Counted from the stretch's first letter, positions 7,778 through 16,579 are shown. The stretch: DNA of 64,000 bases from Pseudomonas sp. (GCA_022448005.1 JAKUTK010000009.1:1-64000), one strand, 5' to 3'. The notes: generated by a model not told the origin, from the sequence alone. Translations and numbers: made by a program.

Positions 7778-8266
7778 TTATTCATATATAAGCGTCGTTC
7801 TAGACATTTTTGCTAAATGAAACTTTCTGGTGCTGTAGCCAAGGGTCATTTCTTGGCTGAACAGCGGCGCATGAAGCTCCAGCTGCCCATCTTCGAGCTT
7901 GAAGAGCACGCTCCTGCTGCCTCTTATAGGGTCGTTGGTATTGATCACCTCTAGGGCCTGCGAAAGGTTCGTTTTCATTTGTTCGTACTGTGAAGCATCC
8001 AGCGTCAGCCAGGCCGCATCCAGGATGCTTGTTTCGTCGAAGGCCAGCAGAATGTGCTGCACCTCTGGGTACAGATCATTCGCCGATATGACCTCTACTA
8101 CTGGCCCATTCGTGAAGCTGAACCCTTGTTCGCTCGTGACTATGAAATCTTCCAAGACTGATTTCATTGTGCTCTGCCCTACCCGCAATCCCAGCGGCAG
8201 GCTTAGGTCGCTGCAACGTTCCTTAGGTGCGAAGGCTTCTTCATCGAATTTCAGCGCGCTTTCCAT
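7778..8266 (-). CDS. Hypothetical protein (162 aa)
   Basis: Not recognised. Start placed at the ATG at 8266, preceded by AGAGGA; a Met at 8296 would add ten residues without a ribosome binding site. No signal peptide or membrane segment. It lies between the parS-like region and the orphan regulator. Confidence 0.6.
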   Translation of the reverse strand: MESALKFDEEAFAPKERCSDLSLPLGLRVGQSTMKSVLEDFIVTSEQGFSFTNGPVVEVISANDLYPEVQHILLAFDETSILDAAWLTLDASQYEQMKTNLSQALEVINTNDPIRGSRSVLFKLEDGQLELHAPLFSQEMTLGYSTRKFHLAKMSRTTLIYE

Positions 8267-8534
8267 GACTGTCCTCTTTGTGGTGAGTGAGGACATGTTG
8301 GAGTTTTTTTTCAGCTATGTGCGCTGGAATCCTGCAGCTTTGTTGTCGCTTTAAAAAATAGTTCGCGTCGGGCGTCGTCGAATGCAGGCCACTATGGCAA
8401 CGGCGGCGCTCGAAGTCCTTTACTATGAGTGCGCATGCTCAAAGCGCTGCCAATACGGCAATTGGCCGTCCACGCTTGGGGCGTTATGCCAGACGGCATC
8501 CAATTTGGCAGCATCAGAATTCCAGCAGATGCTG

Positions 8535-8551
8535 ATGTTTCACAGTGAAAC
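8535..8551. repeat. parS-like site 1
   Basis: TGTTTCACAGTGAAACA, a perfect palindrome with one central base. It matches the canonical 16-bp ParB site TGTTTCACGTGAAACA except for the extra central base. The flanking A and T extend the symmetry to 19 bp. Confidence 0.8.
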
Positions 8552-8632
8552 ATTGATAAGGCTTCATCTCCTGACTTCACACCAGCCCATTCCTATTTGT
8601 TTATCGCGGCGTAGGGGAGGGGCGCATCAACA

Positions 8633-8649
8633 TGTTTCACGGTGAAACA
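8633..8649. repeat. parS-like site 2
   Basis: TGTTTCACGGTGAAACA: the same 8-bp arms as site 1 with G at the centre, 98 bp downstream of it. Confidence 0.8.
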
Positions 8650-8772
8650 CGCAGACGATAGAGTCGCCTCACTCGCTCTCTATGTGATTGGAGTGAGATC
8701 TGGGTGACCCATCATAATCAGCATCACATAGTGGGCGCTCAAAGGCGCGGGCATGCTGCGCTCAGCCTGCCA

Positions 8773-8789
8773 TGTTTCACTGTGAAACA
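8773..8789. repeat. parS-like site 3
   Basis: TGTTTCACTGTGAAACA: same arms with T at the centre, 140 bp from site 2. Confidence 0.8.
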
Positions 8790-8806
8790 ACGGCAGCAGC
8801 AGATCA

Positions 8807-8836
8807 GGGCGGGGCAGGGCAGGGCAGGGCAGGGCG
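8807..8836. repeat. GGGCA-type pentanucleotide tandem repeat
   Basis: Five near-identical GGGCA units in a row between parS-like sites 3 and 4. It may be a slippage product or part of the centromere region. Confidence 0.6.
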
Positions 8837-8900
8837 GTTGAATGTTGGGGGGTGGCGATATGCCACTCAAGCTGAGGGCTCAGTCGATAATAACGGGCAG

Positions 8901-8917
8901 TGTTTCACAGTGAAAAA
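8901..8917. repeat. parS-like site 4 (degenerate right arm)
   Basis: Left arm TGTTTCAC is intact; the right arm is GTGAAAAA and runs into the A-tract of the parB terminator, so the site and terminator overlap. Confidence 0.65.
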
Positions 8918-8941
8918 AAAGGCCCCGTCATGAGCAGGGCC
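8913..8941 (-). terminator. Terminator of the parAB operon
   Basis: On the minus strand: GGCCC stem, 11-base loop, GGGCC, then eight T residues. It lies 25 bp after the parB stop. Confidence 0.85.
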
Positions 8942-8965
8942 AAGGTAGTGCTTCGATAAAGCTGG

Positions 8966-9979
8966 CTATTGGATCGACTCAATAGCCTTGCGGATCACTT
9001 CCTGAGCCGCGCTCATGTCCAGATCCTTAGGAAGCTTGAGGCTGATCGTGTTCTTCCTGACCGTCATTGATGCAGCGCGTCCATTACCCAGCGTCAATTC
9101 AGAGGTGCTAAAGCTAGGTGATCTCTGCTTGTTGCTATCGTCCTTAATGGTCTTCTCGATCCACCTTAACGCCGCCTCTTGGCTGATGCCTTCTTCTTCG
9201 ATCTTCTGTAGCGCCTGCAAAACCAGATCTGGATGAGATTCGCCGGCCGTTACAAAGTCAGCAATGCTTCGGCCGCCAACCAGGGAAGGGTGGGTTTCGA
9301 GATACTGAATTGCCTGGGGAGGAAGCTTCATGAATGACAAGCAGCGGGTTACGGACGCTAGGCTTGCACCAAGCCTAGAAGCTAGCGCCCTTTGATTCTT
9401 GATCTTGCCTCGGCTCAGGATCTTCGCGTATTGCCGGCCCTTCTCGAAGTCCGTTAAGTCGGTATGACCTTCGTTGTCGGCGACCGCGAGTATTTCGGCC
9501 TCAGCGTCATCAGCTTCGATGATTCGGATTGGAACCGATATCCAGCCAAGATCTGCGGCTGCTCGGTACCTGCCATAGCCGCCAAGCAGTTCCAATTTAC
9601 CGTCATCCAGCAACCTAACCAGAACTGGCCTGGTGATCTTGCCTGCTACAGCAATCGAGGTCGTAAGACGCTCCTGCTGATCGTCGGTACGCGCGAGGCG
9701 CGGTTGGATCTCAGGATTGACGACAATGCGGGAGAGGGGAGCTACGGTCGCGTCACCCTGATCAGCATGCTCATCAGCACTAGGATACTGGGGGAGGGCG
9801 GTAGCGCTTGCAGAATGTTCATCAGCGGGCTGCTGCTGATCTTTTGCCTTGAGAATGTCGTCAAGCGTGACTCCAAGGCTCGCCGGTGGAATCTTGCTTG
9901 CACTCTCCTGCTTCTGCAGTTGCTGCAGCTCCTCGACCGAGGGCCGGTCCTGGCCGAAAGGCCGCACCTTCTTGGGCAT
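8966..9979 (-). CDS. parB: Chromosome/plasmid partitioning protein ParB
   Basis: ParB is the CTP-dependent DNA clamp that loads at parS. After a variable N-terminus, the ParB N domain runs from about residue 80 to 160 (IVVNPEIQPR, then LLGGYGRYRAAADLGW as the CTP-binding/arginine-rich motif). A helix-turn-helix follows at about 185-215 (KNQRALASRLGASLASVTRCLS), and there is a short C-terminal dimerisation region. It is 25 bp downstream of parA on the same strand. Four parS-like 17-mers lie just beyond its terminator, so the partition locus is parA-parB-parS. Confidence 0.92.
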   Translation of the reverse strand: MPKKVRPFGQDRPSVEELQQLQKQESASKIPPASLGVTLDDILKAKDQQQPADEHSASATALPQYPSADEHADQGDATVAPLSRIVVNPEIQPRLARTDDQQERLTTSIAVAGKITRPVLVRLLDDGKLELLGGYGRYRAAADLGWISVPIRIIEADDAEAEILAVADNEGHTDLTDFEKGRQYAKILSRGKIKNQRALASRLGASLASVTRCLSFMKLPPQAIQYLETHPSLVGGRSIADFVTAGESHPDLVLQALQKIEEEGISQEAALRWIEKTIKDDSNKQRSPSFSTSELTLGNGRAASMTVRKNTISLKLPKDLDMSAAQEVIRKAIESIQ

Positions 9980-10004
9980 CTGAACCTCCGTTGTGGTGAC
10001 CTGA

Positions 10005-11102
10005 TTAGCTCAGCGCAATCAGTCGATCAAGAATTTCACTGTAAACAGACCGCATGGCGCCAGCGGAATTGTCAGAAGCACCCTTCCAGGTAAGGATCGG
10101 CAGGCCCAGTTCGAGGGCCTTGGAGTAGTCTTCGGACATATACAGCTTCGATTCCGTAACGCACCCAGGGAAAACATCTTCCAGCTTCGCCAGGTGTTCC
10201 ATGGCCCGTGGGCGATTCTTGATAAACATCGTAGGAATGGCTGCTACGGCCGGGGTGCGACCGTACTCCTCGTGGGAAGCGCGAAGACGGTCACCCAGGC
10301 GGGCGAGGGCGCGCGAGGAGAATTTATCCATCCTGATTGGGCAGACAATCAAGTCACAAGCGACAAGACTGTTGCGAGTCATAAGGGATGCTGTAGGGGC
10401 ATTGTCGAAAATAATCACGTCATAAGAGCGCAGGTCCACACCGGGGAACTCGCCTTTCAGCCCCTTCGAGATGAGGGTGGCGTAGCGGTAGTCGTGGTTC
10501 TGCGATGCGTTGATGCCAATCTCCAGCTCTTCCAGCTGCTCCTCCGATGGGATGAGGTGAGGCCCATACTCACCAAAAGGCTTTTTGATGATCTCATCGA
10601 GGGATTTGGGGGCGAAAAGTCCACGAATGCCCAGCACGTTGCCAAGGCTTCCGTCTACGCCGCGATCTGCAGGAATTCCAAGGTCCTCCAGCTCTTCCGG
10701 GGTGAGGTCGGGATAGTAGCCGAGCATCTCCGTTGCATCGCTCTGCGGGTCATTATCGATGATCAGGACCTTCAGCCCCATGAACCCCAAATAGATCGCC
10801 AAATTCACGCAGTTGGTGGTTTTGGCCGTACCCCCTTTCTGCACGTATGTGGAGATCGTCATCGGCCGCTTGAGCGTCCGGGTAAGCCCTTTGCTGCGGC
10901 GCATGGCTGCGATCTGGAACAGGTCAGCAGGGGAGTACACACGACGCGCAACCGAGCCGCTACTAATCCGACGAATTTCGATTCCTGGCTCTTCTTCGAC
11001 CAGGCGCAGGGCGCGCTGAGAGATGCCCAGGCAGTCGGCGGCAAACTGAGGCGCGTAAGCGATCTCATCGTAGTTAGGGTAGGGCGGTCGGGTGTTTTCC
11101 AT
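10005..11102 (-). CDS. parA: Partitioning ATPase ParA (type Ia, with N-terminal HTH)
   Basis: Residues about 1-70 form a MerR-like/winged helix DNA-binding part (FAADCLGISQRALRLVEEE...RRVYSPADLFQI). Then comes the deviant Walker A KGGTAKTTN at about residue 88-96, Walker A' in IIDNDPQ and Walker B in VIIFDNAP. An N-terminal HTH marks the type Ia subgroup (P1/F-like), whose ParA also represses its own operon. A TTTACA / TGTAAA dyad 30 bp upstream of the start is a candidate operator. First gene of the parAB operon. Confidence 0.93.
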   Translation of the reverse strand: MENTRPPYPNYDEIAYAPQFAADCLGISQRALRLVEEEPGIEIRRISSGSVARRVYSPADLFQIAAMRRSKGLTRTLKRPMTISTYVQKGGTAKTTNCVNLAIYLGFMGLKVLIIDNDPQSDATEMLGYYPDLTPEELEDLGIPADRGVDGSLGNVLGIRGLFAPKSLDEIIKKPFGEYGPHLIPSEEQLEELEIGINASQNHDYRYATLISKGLKGEFPGVDLRSYDVIIFDNAPTASLMTRNSLVACDLIVCPIRMDKFSSRALARLGDRLRASHEEYGRTPAVAAIPTMFIKNRPRAMEHLAKLEDVFPGCVTESKLYMSEDYSKALELGLPILTWKGASDNSAGAMRSVYSEILDRLIALS

Positions 11103-11131
11103 GTCGATTCCTTGAGTGATTTTGGTGAGAC

Positions 11132-11153
11132 TTTACACGGTGTGCGTTGTAAA
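11132..11153 (-). promoter_or_regulatory. Dyad upstream of parA, candidate autoregulatory operator
   Basis: TTTACA, ten bases, TGTAAA, centred about 40 bp upstream of the parA start. Type Ia ParA proteins commonly bind such operators; assignment is by position only. Confidence 0.45.
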
Positions 11154-11236
11154 TCAAGTCTGCGTCATACGCGAGCGTTGATTAGAGCTAAAAAGCTTAC
11201 GTGGAAAGACTTATAAGCATTTTTTACGGCAGGTAC

Positions 11237-11259
11237 AAAAAAGCCCGCATAGGCGGGCT
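11237..11259 (-). terminator. Rho-independent terminator
   Basis: On the minus strand: AGCCCGC / GCGGGCT stem with a 4-base loop and six T residues. It ends the unit of the two genes at 11277-11949. Confidence 0.85.
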
Positions 11260-11276
11260 CAGAGAAGAGGCCAGCG

Positions 11277-11597
11277 TTATACCGCAACGGCATCCGGGAA
11301 CAGTTCTATCAAGTCCGGGTATTGATCGAGCACATGGGCCGGGGGGAGGGTGGTTGTGCCGTAGAGCGAGCCCGACTGCACAGGATCGTTGAAGAAGAGG
11401 GCGTTATTTACGGCAGCACGATGCACATCAAGAAGGGCAAGCACTGCCGTTTCAGCGTCCGAGAAAGCTGAATAGCGCTCGCCTAGCTCCACATTCCAGC
11501 GCCGGCCGTGGTTGCTCAGGCGAACAGCCTTGGCCAAAGCGCAGAACTCCTCACGAAGCAACTCATGTGGTGCGGGCTGGCTATCTGTGGTGGTCAT
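11277..11597 (-). CDS. Hypothetical protein (106 aa)
   Basis: Not recognised. Soluble, mostly helical N-terminal half; GAGGG lies upstream of the ATG. It follows the gene at 11602-11949 by 4 bp and is therefore probably its operon partner. A terminator follows. Confidence 0.6.
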   Translation of the reverse strand: MTTTDSQPAPHELLREEFCALAKAVRLSNHGRRWNVELGERYSAFSDAETAVLALLDVHRAAVNNALFFNDPVQSGSLYGTTTLPPAHVLDQYPDLIELFPDAVAV

Positions 11598-11601
11598 GGA
11601 T

Positions 11602-11949
11602 TCAACCCTCAGTCCTGGATGTTTGCGGCACGAGCGTGATCAGGGCGCGTCGGTACCGAGCAGCCTGATCCGAGCTGAGTAAACCTCGGGCTTTCAATGC
11701 CTCAAAGATCGATACGGCGTACTTCATGGCCTCGCAATCGTCGGCGTGTTGATCGATGACGACCACCGGGAAGGCAGATGGCGCGTCGTGCGTTGCCCCG
11801 ATGGCAAGCGTCTGCACGACCCAGCCGTGATCTGTCTCCACTTGATCAACCGTGAGGCGCGAGATTGCAATGATGATTCCGCGCTCGATCAGATCGAGCA
11901 TGCGCAGCTTCGCGTGCGGAGCCTTGGGCTTGATGATTTTGGCTTGCAT
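11602..11949 (-). CDS. Hypothetical protein (115 aa)
   Basis: Not recognised. It starts with a lysine-rich segment and contains a central alternating hydrophobic region (WVVQTLAIGATHDAPSAFPVVVID). First gene of a two-gene minus-strand unit that lies between parA and the tyrosine recombinase. Confidence 0.6.
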   Translation of the reverse strand: MQAKIIKPKAPHAKLRMLDLIERGIIIAISRLTVDQVETDHGWVVQTLAIGATHDAPSAFPVVVIDQHADDCEAMKYAVSIFEALKARGLLSSDQAARYRRALITLVPQTSRTEG

Positions 11950-12069
11950 GGGTGTCTCGTTGCAGCGGGAGATGTACTCAAGTTACCAACGATCCAAGGG
12001 AACCCAAGCTGACCTGATGCCGGCCATTCAGGTGGAGTGGCAGCGGCCGGGGAGTGGATATAGAGATAT

Positions 12070-12103
12070 GCAATATCCGATAATCACCAGACCCGGATAT
12101 TGC
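12070..12103. repeat. 10-bp perfect inverted repeat upstream of a tyrosine recombinase
   Basis: Arms GCAATATCCG and CGGATATTGC are separated by 14 bp, with further near-symmetry outside (TAGAGATAT versus TCTATA). It ends 56 bp before the recombinase ATG, in a GATATA-rich stretch. It may be a recombination core/resolution site or an operator. Confidence 0.5.
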
Positions 12104-12158
12104 TCTATACTACGCTGAAAGACCGATATAGACGCATTCGCCCAGGTTGAACCACTTC

Positions 12159-13451
12159 ATGTCGCAGCATCCCCAGCCGCTTTTCGAGACCTTTGATCGC
12201 TTCCACGAACTCAACTTTCTTCACCTCAATGGCGAGCTTCCAGCGGTTCGGGACTTCCTCCATGGTTGTGCCGATGAGCTCCAGGCCGTCGAGGGCTATC
12301 GCGCCGTTCGGGGATTTCTGAAGTCCTACGCCGGCAACGAAGCCACGTTCAACTCCTATCGAACCCACGTCGAGCGGCTGCTGCTCTGGTCCCTACTGGT
12401 GGCTGTCAAGCCCCTTGTTGAACTGCGTCGCCGGGACGCCGAGGCCTTCATGGAGTTCTGCCTCAACCCGCCCGCCGACTGGATAGGTCCGGTCGTAAAG
12501 TCCCGCTTCCTGCGCGTGGGTGGTCGCAAGAAGCTCGACACGGACACCTACATCGTCAATTTGCAATGGCGACCTTTCAGTCACACTGTGGCCAAGCGCG
12601 AACGCAAGATTGCCGAAGAGGCCGTTGCCGCCCTTCCCTCCCGTCCCTACCGCTTGTCCCAGGGATCGGTGGCTCAGGTATTCGCAGTCTGCGGCAGCTT
12701 CTTCCAACACGCGATTGATGAGGGTCTCACCGAGGTGAACCCCTTCCGGGCGGTAAAACAGAAATCCATCTACAAGCAACGCAACACCTTGGATGTGGCG
12801 TCACGTTCCCTGACTCCGCTGCAGTGGAGCTACGTGATCGAGACTGCCGAGCAGATGGCCGCGACCGACCCGACACACGAACGCACTCTGTTCATCGTTG
12901 CGACTCTGTTCTCCATGTACCTGCGAGTCTCCGATCTGGTCGGGCGTGACAACTGGACGCCTACCATGGGCGACATCCGCCGCGATAGCATGGGCAACTG
13001 GTGGTTTCATGTGGTGGGCAAAGGCAACAAGGCCGCCAAGATCAGCATCCGCGACGAATACATCCAGAACTACCTGATACGCTATCGCCAGCATTTACAG
13101 CTCTCCCCCCAGCCATCTGCCCACGAGAAAACACCGTTGATCAGTTCCCTGAAGGGGCGTGGTGGGCTATCTGATCGACATATTCGCCTGCTGCTCCAAG
13201 GGCTATTTGATCGCGCTATGGGGCGTATGGCTGAGGAAGGCTGGAGCGATGACGAAATAGACCAGTTGCGTTCAGCTTCACTGCATTGGTTACGCCACAC
13301 CTCCGCAACCTTTGATGCACCATATCGAGAGATGAAGGACCTCCAGGCTGACCTTCGTCACAATAGTCTCAGCACTACCCAAAATACGTACTACAACTCG
13401 CTGGACGAACAACGGGCACACTCGGTGAAAAGCCTTCCAATCAGACGTTAG
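12159..13451 (+). CDS. Tyrosine recombinase (plasmid-type, XerCD-like)
   Basis: Catalytic residues are all visible: R in MYLRVSDL, K in VGKGNKAAK, H-x-x-R in LHWLRHTSAT, a second H in LRHNSL, and Y in STTQNTYYN. The core-binding SAM-like domain is in the first 200 residues. The family is common on Pseudomonas plasmids, where it may resolve multimers. ATG at 12159 (MSQHPQ) is chosen over a TTG at 12147. It differs clearly from the P4 integrase at 2789 (no arm-binding DUF4102 domain). A candidate site lies just upstream. Confidence 0.88.
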   Translation: MSQHPQPLFETFDRFHELNFLHLNGELPAVRDFLHGCADELQAVEGYRAVRGFLKSYAGNEATFNSYRTHVERLLLWSLLVAVKPLVELRRRDAEAFMEFCLNPPADWIGPVVKSRFLRVGGRKKLDTDTYIVNLQWRPFSHTVAKRERKIAEEAVAALPSRPYRLSQGSVAQVFAVCGSFFQHAIDEGLTEVNPFRAVKQKSIYKQRNTLDVASRSLTPLQWSYVIETAEQMAATDPTHERTLFIVATLFSMYLRVSDLVGRDNWTPTMGDIRRDSMGNWWFHVVGKGNKAAKISIRDEYIQNYLIRYRQHLQLSPQPSAHEKTPLISSLKGRGGLSDRHIRLLLQGLFDRAMGRMAEEGWSDDEIDQLRSASLHWLRHTSATFDAPYREMKDLQADLRHNSLSTTQNTYYNSLDEQRAHSVKSLPIRR

Positions 13452-14229
13452 ACGCCCATTAAACACACACTTGTTTAGCCATCGCGCATAGCTTGAGAAC
13501 GAGAAAATTTTCCTTGGCTCAGGTGATGGGTGAGTTATGCAACCAGCGCATGCTCGACCTCGACTCGCGGACATGCCATCTGCTTGCTGGCGCGTTTCTG
13601 CGCCAGCAAGAAATCAGGAGGTCGCGCTTCCGTCGTCATTGAAAAAGTCATCACGGGAGATGCGTCCGAAATCGCTGAGGTCTTGGTCTTACTGGTCTTC
13701 AGCGACCGTCTCGAAGATCGTCGATCATTGCAGCCTTCGTGCTGTACTTGGCTCCGAGATGTACCAGCCTCTCGATGTTCGCGGCAGTGAAGAACTGGTG
13801 GCCGGCAGCGATGACTCTCTGTGCTTTGATAATCCCGTGCAGGACTTCACCCACCCATTTCGCAGGCTGCGATCTTCAGGCGTTGGGGTTCGACAAGGCC
13901 CGGTCTCATCGTACGGGGCGTCCTGATTATGATCCGGCTAATCTGCTCAAGATCTGTCAGTACGGCTACGTGCAGCGCAACCGTCACGTTCATTGAAAAG
14001 TATGGATGTGATGACCGGCGCCTCAGCACCTGCTAACCATCGAGTTGGCAGCCGCTTCGAGTCTCAAGGCTTTCTCATGATCCAACGCCTAGCCTAGGAT
14101 CCGACTACGCACAGCGGATCGGCATCTATAGCAGCCGAGACCATGGTGGTTCCATATGCCGGTTGCGAGCGGTCAACCAGAGCACCACACCCGACATGGG
14201 TGCGGTGCTCAGTTCCTGATAGCAGTGGA
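13452..14229. other. Degraded mobile-element region without intact genes
   Basis: No convincing intact gene in 780 bp. It contains an 11-bp perfect hairpin (CTTGCTGGCGC / GCGCCAGCAAG at 13583-13610), a stop-bounded minus-strand frame at about 13698-13860 without a start, and an IS1182-type transposase fragment (listed separately). It reads as the junction where the salicylate gene block was joined to the plasmid backbone. Confidence 0.6.
13871..13996 (+). pseudogene. IS1182-family transposase fragment
   Basis: A 41-residue piece DLQALGFDKAR...TGRPDYDPANLLKI...YGYVQRNRH corresponds to the N-terminal region of IS1182-type transposases, which typically read DLAALGF...ATGRP-YDPA-LLKLY-YGYLNR. 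It stops soon after and has no catalytic domain, so it is a remnant. Confidence 0.65.
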
Positions 14230-15576
14230 TCAGCCGGCAGTCGATTCCAGAGGTTTCTCCATCAGCGTGCAGACCTGACCCGGCCGGTGCCAGAGAAAAC
14301 CCATAATGGCGGCGGCGCCCACCAGCCCCGGCAGCGCGAACGCCAGAAAGCTCGCCTGCAACGGCAGTTGCGCGGCGTGCAAAGCTCCGCCCAGCAACGG
14401 GCCGATGATGGCGCCAATACGGCCAATTCCCATCGCCCAGCCCAGACCAGTGGAGCGGATATGCGCGGGGTAAAATTGCACGGCGCAGGCATTGGCGAGG
14501 ATCTGCGTACCGATAGTGCAGGCCCCGGCCACGCCGATCAGCAGGTAGAGCACCGGCAGCGGTGACTTCAGCGCCAATAGACTCAGCGACAGCGCACCGG
14601 TGGCGAAGAACGCCAGGAGTACCCGACCCAGGCCTATGCGATCTCCCAGCCAGCCGCCGCCGATTGCCCCGAAGATGGCGCCGAAGTTCAGCACCAGCAG
14701 GAACGCCAGGCTGGAGTTGAGGCCGTAGCCGGCAGCGTTCATAAGCTTCGGCAGCCAGGAACTCAGGGCGTAGACCATCAGCAGGCAGCAGAAGAAGGCC
14801 ACCCAGAGCATCAGCGTTTTCAGTGCGCGACCATCCTGGAACAACTGGGAGATGGCCACCTTGCCCGCCTGCCCCTTTGCCAGATTGAGCCGGTCGTGCA
14901 TTTTGGGCACGTAGTCGGGCTCTGCCCTGGCCAGCAGCTCTTTGGCGCGTTCGACCTCCCCCTGGCGCAGCAGGAAGTTCAACGACTCCGGCAGCTGGCG
15001 CACCAGCAACGGCAGCACCAGCAGCGGTACAACCGCCACGAAGAACACCGATTGCCAGCCCCAGCTGGGCATCAACGCCATGCCCAGACCCGCAGAGAGC
15101 ATGCCCCCCACCGAGTAACCGCTGAACATGATCGCCACCAGGGTGCTGCGGATTTTCTTCGGCGCGTACTCGTTCATCAGCGCCACCACATTGGGCATCA
15201 CCCCACCGATACCAAGCCCGGCGAAAAAGCGGCAAATGGCAAACTCCTCGGGAGTGCGCGCGAATCCGTTGATCACGGTAAAACCGCTGAACAGGACCAC
15301 ACAGGTCATGATGGTCTTGCGGCGCCCGATCCGGTCCGACAGTGGGCCGAAGAACAGTGCACCGAGCATCATGCCCACCAATGCGCAGCTGCCTAGCAGA
15401 CCGGCCTGCAGCGCAGAGAGGTTCCAGGCTTGCATCAGCGACGGCAGCACCACGCCGTAGATAACCAGATCATAGCCATCGAAGATAATGATCAGCGCGC
15501 ACCAGAACAGCACGCGCCCGTGAAAGGTATTGAAGCGGGCCCCGTCAAGCAGGGCGGAAACGTCGATATCACGCAT
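14230..15576 (-). CDS. Aromatic acid:H+ symporter, MFS (BenK/AAHS family)
   Basis: Twelve-helix major facilitator transporter of 448 aa. The AAHS signature DGYDL lies in the first helix (FDGYDLVIYGVVLP) and the loop motif GPLSDRIGRRK between helices 2 and 3. The protein starts DVSALLDGARFNTFHG, like BenK. It is 73 bp downstream of, and codirectional with, the salicylate hydroxylase remnant, so its substrate is most likely salicylate or benzoate. GAAGAG precedes the ATG. The upstream promoter was probably lost when the transposon cut the hydroxylase gene, so expression may now depend on the transposon. Confidence 0.88.
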   Translation of the reverse strand: MRDIDVSALLDGARFNTFHGRVLFWCALIIIFDGYDLVIYGVVLPSLMQAWNLSALQAGLLGSCALVGMMLGALFFGPLSDRIGRRKTIMTCVVLFSGFTVINGFARTPEEFAICRFFAGLGIGGVMPNVVALMNEYAPKKIRSTLVAIMFSGYSVGGMLSAGLGMALMPSWGWQSVFFVAVVPLLVLPLLVRQLPESLNFLLRQGEVERAKELLARAEPDYVPKMHDRLNLAKGQAGKVAISQLFQDGRALKTLMLWVAFFCCLLMVYALSSWLPKLMNAAGYGLNSSLAFLLVLNFGAIFGAIGGGWLGDRIGLGRVLLAFFATGALSLSLLALKSPLPVLYLLIGVAGACTIGTQILANACAVQFYPAHIRSTGLGWAMGIGRIGAIIGPLLGGALHAAQLPLQASFLAFALPGLVGAAAIMGFLWHRPGQVCTLMEKPLESTAG

Positions 15577-15649
15577 GGCATAGCTCTTCTTGTCATTGTT
15601 ATAGAGCCGGAACCGGCATCGAGGCCGATTCCGGTAGAACGACGCGCAA

Positions 15650-16488
15650 CTAGGCGCAGTGGCTCAGGGCTGTCCAACCTAGTCGAGCGCGGGCATCTCG
15701 CACGTCAGCGTCGAGGTCGTGGTTCCACAACCAGTCGAAGCGGCTAGCCAAGGTAGCTCCCAGCGCCTGTTTGTCATCACCCACTGCCGGGTCACGCAGT
15801 TCGTAAAGTTCACCGGCTTCCCAGGAGGTACGCTGCACGCGGCAGGCACGCGGGCGGCGCAAGGCGTCGTAGGCAGCCAGCAACTCATCGAGGTTGCCGC
15901 GACTCACCTGAACATCTCCCAGCAGGCGGGCGAGGAAGTAGGCGTCCTCGAGCCCCTGCCCTGCCCCGGCGCCCTGGTGCGGCAGCATCGCGTGGGCGGC
16001 ATCGCCGATCAGCGCCACACGGCCGTGGACATAACCAGGTAGCTCGGCGAGGTCGTGCAGAGCCCAGTAGGTTGGCGAGGGAATGCACTCCAGCAGGATT
16101 CGCGCAGCATCGCCCCAGCCGACGAAGGCGTCGAGCATCTCACGCTGGCTGGCCTGACGAACCCAGGGCGAATTCTCGGGCCAGGTGGGCGCGGGCTGAC
16201 TGCGGTCAGATACGAAGGCCACCACGTTGATGATGCGCCCCCGCTTAACCGGAAAGGTAAGGATGTGGCCATCCAGGCCCAGGTACATCTGCGGCACGTC
16301 CACCAAGTGCTCGTCAACGCCAGCGGCACGGTAGGCCTCGCGCAGGTGCAGGCTATCGATCATGCCACGGTAGGCGCAGGTACCACTGAAGCGCGGCACG
16401 GCGGGCGGGGCCCCGATACCCTCGAGGACATGGCCACGAATAGCCGATTTGATGCCATCGGCGGCGATCAGCAAGTCACCGCGATATT
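15650..16488 (-). pseudogene. nahG: Salicylate hydroxylase (NahG-like), 5' end lost to a transposon
   Basis: FAD-dependent monooxygenase converting salicylate to catechol. The remaining 280 residues include RFSGTCAYRGM, DEHLVDVPQMYLGLDGH, the FAD ribityl motif LIGDAAHAMLPHQGAGAGQ and WALHDLAELPG, all typical of NahG/SalA. The N-terminal Rossmann GxGxxG segment (about 140-150 residues) is missing, because the Tn3-family inverted repeat begins at 16489. The frame continues a few codons into the repeat and has a TTG there, which cannot restore function. The missing 5' part is not found on the other side of the transposon. Confidence 0.9.
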
Positions 16489-16527
16489 GGGGTTTGGGGA
16501 GCAATGGAACCAAAAACCAACGTAAGC
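16489..16527 (+). repeat. Terminal inverted repeat, left end of transposon
   Basis: 39 bp, starting with the GGGG typical of Tn3-family ends; identical to the complement of the right end. Its outer edge truncates the nahG-like gene. Confidence 0.93.
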
Positions 16528-16579
16528 TCTGAATCCCACCGTAAAGGGGCTTTCCGATCTCCAGCTCACCCGCCAGGCA

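Noticed and set aside
8535-8917. CRISPR array
   Set aside because: The repeats are 17-bp palindromes at irregular spacing (98, 140, 128 bp), which fits ParB sites and not a CRISPR array; no cas genes occur in the window.
10194-11216. Plus-strand frame of 340 codons opposite parA
   Set aside because: parA has all Walker motifs and fits the operon; the opposite frame has none and is an antisense shadow.
13583-13610. 11-bp perfect hairpin CTTGCTGGCGC / GCGCCAGCAAG considered as a terminator or attachment site
   Set aside because: No T-run and no adjacent intact gene; it lies in degraded mobile-element sequence, so no function is claimed.
14126-15235. Long minus-strand frame of 369 codons in a second phase over the transporter gene
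   Set aside because: It is a GC-rich shadow of the MFS gene at 14230-15576, with no ribosome binding site and no recognisable motif; the MFS frame has the DGYDL and GRRK motifs.
15650-16513. Intact FAD monooxygenase starting within the transposon end
   Set aside because: The frame from the TTG in the inverted repeat lacks the N-terminal dinucleotide-binding segment, so it cannot be a working hydroxylase.
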